Below, piece by piece: positions 6,017-8,345 of a stretch of 8,345 nucleotides of DNA. A program made the translations under genes and the position numbers. Source of the stretch: an uncultured Opitutia bacterium (GTDB lineage: Bacteria; Verrucomicrobiota; Verrucomicrobiia; Opitutales; UBA953); NCBI GenBank assembly GCA_903868455.1, contig CAIPVK010000119.1, positions 1-8,345 on the forward strand, given 5' to 3'. The notes under the pieces are model-generated. The model was given only the letters and a program-made list of their open reading frames with translations. It made no database searches and was not told the DNA's origin. Each line of letters starts with the position of its first letter. The first letter of the stretch is position 1.

Positions 6017-8345
6017 GACCGCCACCTCCTGCCTTCACTGCGGCTCCCCCATCACGGACCCCGCGGCGCCGGCGGGCCATTGCTGCGCCGGCTGCGCCCA
6101 GGTCCGTCGCCTGATCCTGGATTGCGGCCTCGACCGCTTCTACGAACTGCGCGGCGAGGCCGTCCCCCCGGTCAACGCGACGAACCTGGAGACGGTCGAC
6201 CTCGGCTGGCTCGCCGAGGCGCAGGCCCAGGCGGAGGCCTCGGGAACGCGCGAGCTGCGGCTCGGCCTGCGCGGCCTCGCCTGCGTGGGCTGTGTCTGGC
6301 TAGTCGAAGGCCGGCTCACGGCGACGCCGGGGCTGCTCGAGGCGCGGGTGAACCCCGACAGCGGCTCGCTCGTCGTGCGCTGGTCCCCCGGGGCCGACCT
6401 CCCCTCGGCGGCGGCGGACCTGCGGCGCTTCGGCTACCGCGTGGCACCGGACGACGGCGAGGAGCCGGACGCGGACGGCTTGGGACTACGACTGGGGCTC
6501 TGCGGCGCCTTCGCCATGAACGGCATGCTGCACGCCCTGCCCGGCTACCTCGGCATGCCCGCCGACCACCCGATGGCCGGCGTCTTCCGCCTGATCAGCG
6601 TCGGCCTGGCAACCCTCTCCCTGCTGGTCGGCGGCGGCCTCTTCGTCTCCCGGGCCTGGGCCGGCCTGCGCGCGCGCCAACTGCACATGGACCTCCCGAT
6701 CGCGCTCGGGCTCCTCGCCGCCTACGCCGCCTCGTTCGTGGGCTGGGCGGTCGGACGTCCCGACCTCGAATACTGGGACTTCGTCTCCGTCTTCGCCTTC
6801 CTGATGCTCGTCGGGCGCTGGACCCAGGAGCGCGCCATCGCGGCCAACCGCCGGCGCCTCCCGGAGTCCGGCCCCGTCGTGCGCAAGGTCGCCGTGCGCG
6901 AGCCGGCGGACGGCGGCGCGGCCCGCGAGGTCGAGCCCGCCGCCCTGCGGACGGGCGACGTCCTCGAGATCCCGCCCGGCCACCTCGTCCCCGTCTCGGG
7001 CTCGCTCCTCTCGGCCGAGGCCGAGCTGAGCCTCGCCTGGATCAACGGCGAGTCCGAACCCGTGACCTTCCCGGCCGGGCGGCGCGTGCCCGCGGGCGCC
7101 CTGAACGTCGGCCGCTCCGCCCTGCGCGTGCGGGCCGAGGAGACGTGGTCGGACTCGCTCCTCCGCCGCCTGCGCGACGCCGGGGGCGAGGGCGCCTTCC
7201 GCGCCGAGGAGCTGGGGCGCATCCTCGGGCTCTACCTCGCCGCGGTCCTGGCCGTCGGCCTCGGCGCCTTCCTCGTCATCGGGGTCGGCACGGGCGACTG
7301 GCCCGAGGCGCTCCAGCGGATGATCTCGACCTTGGTGGTGTCGTGCCCCTGCTCCATCGGCCTGGCCTTCCCGATGGCGACGGAACTGGCCGTCGGGGCG
7401 CTGCGCCGCCGCGGCGTCTATGTGCGGGACGCCAGCGTCTGGGAACGGGCACGCCGCATCCGCCGGGTGGCGCTCGACAAGACGGGCACGCTCACGCTCG
7501 AGCACCCCGTGCCGACCGACCCCGCGGCGCTTCGCGACCTGCCTGCCGACGCCCTCGCGGCGCTCCGCCGACTGACCGAGGACAACCTCCACCCCTTCGC
7601 GCGCGGTATCCGCGAATGCCTCGGGGTCGCGGAGGGTCCTCGGCTGGGAGGCGAGCTCGCCTTCCACCCCGGTCTCGGCGCGGAGCTGAGGACGACGGAG
7701 GGCGTGGTGTGGTCGCTCGGCAAGCCGGGCTGGCGCGGCGCGACCACGGGAGCCGAGGGCGCCTCCGCCACCGAGCTCAGCCGCGACGGCCGACGCGTCC
7801 TCCTCATCACCTTCCGCGAGACCCTTCGTCCGGGCGCCAAGGCGGACATCGATCGCCTGCGCTCCCTCGGCCTCGAGGTGGCGGTGCTCTCCGGCGACGA
7901 CCCCGCCCGCGTTCGCGCAAGGGTCGCCGAGCTCGGCCTGCCGGAGTCGGCGGCGCTCGGCGCGCTCAAGCCCGAGGACAAGGCGGCGTGGATCCGGCAA
8001 GCCGGCGACCGCACGCTCATGGTCGGCGACGGCGCCAACGACGCCCTGGCCTTCTCGGAAGCGGCGCTTCGCGGGACGCCGGTGGTGGACCTGAGCCTGC
8101 TCGAGCAGAAGGCCGATTTCTACCTCCTCGGACGCGGCCTCGGGGGCATCGCCCGCCTGTTCGAGGTCGCCGACCTTCGGCGCCGCGTGCTGACCGAGGT
8201 CTTTGTCTTCGCGGCGGCCTACAACCTCCTGACCGTCGGTTTGGCCCTCACCGGCCACATGTCGCCGTTGCTCGCCTCGGTCATGATGCCCACCAGCGCG
8301 ATCCTCACGGTGCTGCATGTGACGGCGAGGATGGGTGGGAGGAAA
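6003..8345 (+). CDS. ccoI: CcoI (FixI), Cu(I)-translocating P1B-type ATPase for cbb3 oxidase maturation (3' end missing)
   Basis: This copper pump of the cytoplasmic membrane supplies Cu(I) for the CuB site. 781 codons are present without a stop; the family is about 800 residues long, so only a short tail is missing. An N-terminal cysteine domain (CLHCG, Cys10/13; HCCAGC, Cys27, 28, 31) is followed by a heavy-metal-associated domain with LACVGCVWLVE (Cys94, Cys97). The A domain (about 300-370) has INGESEPV at 347-354, where the usual TGE is NGE (Asn348-Gly349-Glu350). The ion path shows CPC (Cys448, Cys450), Tyr740-Asn741 in TM7, and Met761 with Ser765 in TM8, the Cu(I) (P1B-1) set, with Thr764 in place of the first Ser of MxxSS. 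Catalytic motifs are DKTGT (Asp492 phosphorylated), His530-Pro531, GLG (557-559) and GDGAND (675-680). GTG at 6003 is the only usual start after the in-frame TAA at 5979-5981 and overlaps the preceding gene by 14 bases. No Shine-Dalgarno sequence is visible. Confidence 0.95.
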   Translation, partial: MSASETATSCLHCGSPITDPAAPAGHCCAGCAQVRRLILDCGLDRFYELRGEAVPPVNATNLETVDLGWLAEAQAQAEASGTRELRLGLRGLACVGCVWLVEGRLTATPGLLEARVNPDSGSLVVRWSPGADLPSAAADLRRFGYRVAPDDGEEPDADGLGLRLGLCGAFAMNGMLHALPGYLGMPADHPMAGVFRLISVGLATLSLLVGGGLFVSRAWAGLRARQLHMDLPIALGLLAAYAASFVGWAVGRPDLEYWDFVSVFAFLMLVGRWTQERAIAANRRRLPESGPVVRKVAVREPADGGAAREVEPAALRTGDVLEIPPGHLVPVSGSLLSAEAELSLAWINGESEPVTFPAGRRVPAGALNVGRSALRVRAEETWSDSLLRRLRDAGGEGAFRAEELGRILGLYLAAVLAVGLGAFLVIGVGTGDWPEALQRMISTLVVSCPCSIGLAFPMATELAVGALRRRGVYVRDASVWERARRIRRVALDKTGTLTLEHPVPTDPAALRDLPADALAALRRLTEDNLHPFARGIRECLGVAEGPRLGGELAFHPGLGAELRTTEGVVWSLGKPGWRGATTGAEGASATELSRDGRRVLLITFRETLRPGAKADIDRLRSLGLEVAVLSGDDPARVRARVAELGLPESAALGALKPEDKAAWIRQAGDRTLMVGDGANDALAFSEAALRGTPVVDLSLLEQKADFYLLGRGLGGIARLFEVADLRRRVLTEVFVFAAAYNLLTVGLALTGHMSPLLASVMMPTSAILTVLHVTARMGGRK

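Noticed and set aside
6486..8318. A 610-residue open frame on the - strand opposite ccoI
   Set aside because: It lies opposite well-conserved P-type ATPase motifs and its translation is rich in Gly, Glu, Arg and His with no recognisable domain.

Overview
The window is a high-GC bacterial segment (my visual estimate is about 70%, not computed; third codon positions are overwhelmingly G or C). It carries an almost complete gene cluster for a cbb3-type (C-family) haem-copper cytochrome c oxidase and its assembly factors, all on the + strand. The 5' end of folD is read divergently from the left edge. I see no mobile elements, RNA genes, CRISPR arrays or phage genes.

Layout. Positions 1-266 (-) hold the N-terminal 88 residues of FolD, running off the left edge. 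Positions 267-561 are a divergent intergenic region with one weak promoter candidate. A tight operon follows: a ccoS-like gene (562-744), a fused ccoN-ccoO (741-3050), a ccoQ-like gene (3054-3212), a short single-haem ccoP (3224-3808), ccoG (3815-5209), a 50-residue membrane protein in the ccoH position (5206-5358), a SafE/TauE-like membrane protein (5342-6016) and the copper P-type ATPase ccoI (6003 to the right edge, no stop reached). Adjacent genes overlap by 4, 4, 17 and 14 bases or are separated by only 3 to 11 bases, so they are very probably co-transcribed and translationally coupled.

How the genes work together. CcoNO is the catalytic subunit (haem b, haem b3, CuB) joined to the membrane-anchored monohaem cytochrome c subunit. 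CcoP is the second cytochrome c subunit and CcoQ a small accessory membrane subunit. CcoI should export or deliver Cu(I) for CuB maturation, with the SafE-like protein as a likely partner in copper handling. CcoG is a membrane polyferredoxin linked to copper redox handling, and CcoS and CcoH are assembly factors. The whole terminal oxidase and its maturation system therefore sit in one transcription unit. Such oxidases have high oxygen affinity and serve microaerobic respiration.

Organism. The fused ccoNO and single-haem ccoP differ from the separate ccoN/ccoO and dihaem CcoP of Proteobacteria. Fused CcoNO is known from Bacteroidota and some Verrucomicrobiota. The very high GC, together with the CcoI and CcoNO sequence style, makes a Verrucomicrobiota (Opitutae-like) or similar high-GC PVC-group bacterium my leading guess, with modest confidence. 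Almost none of the starts has a recognisable Shine-Dalgarno sequence.

I found no wholly novel system. The points most worth checking are the extra membrane hairpin at the CcoN-CcoO junction, the reduced CcoP and CcoH, the displaced ccoS at the head of the operon, the altered TGE motif in CcoI, and the Shine-Dalgarno-poor, C-rich start sites.
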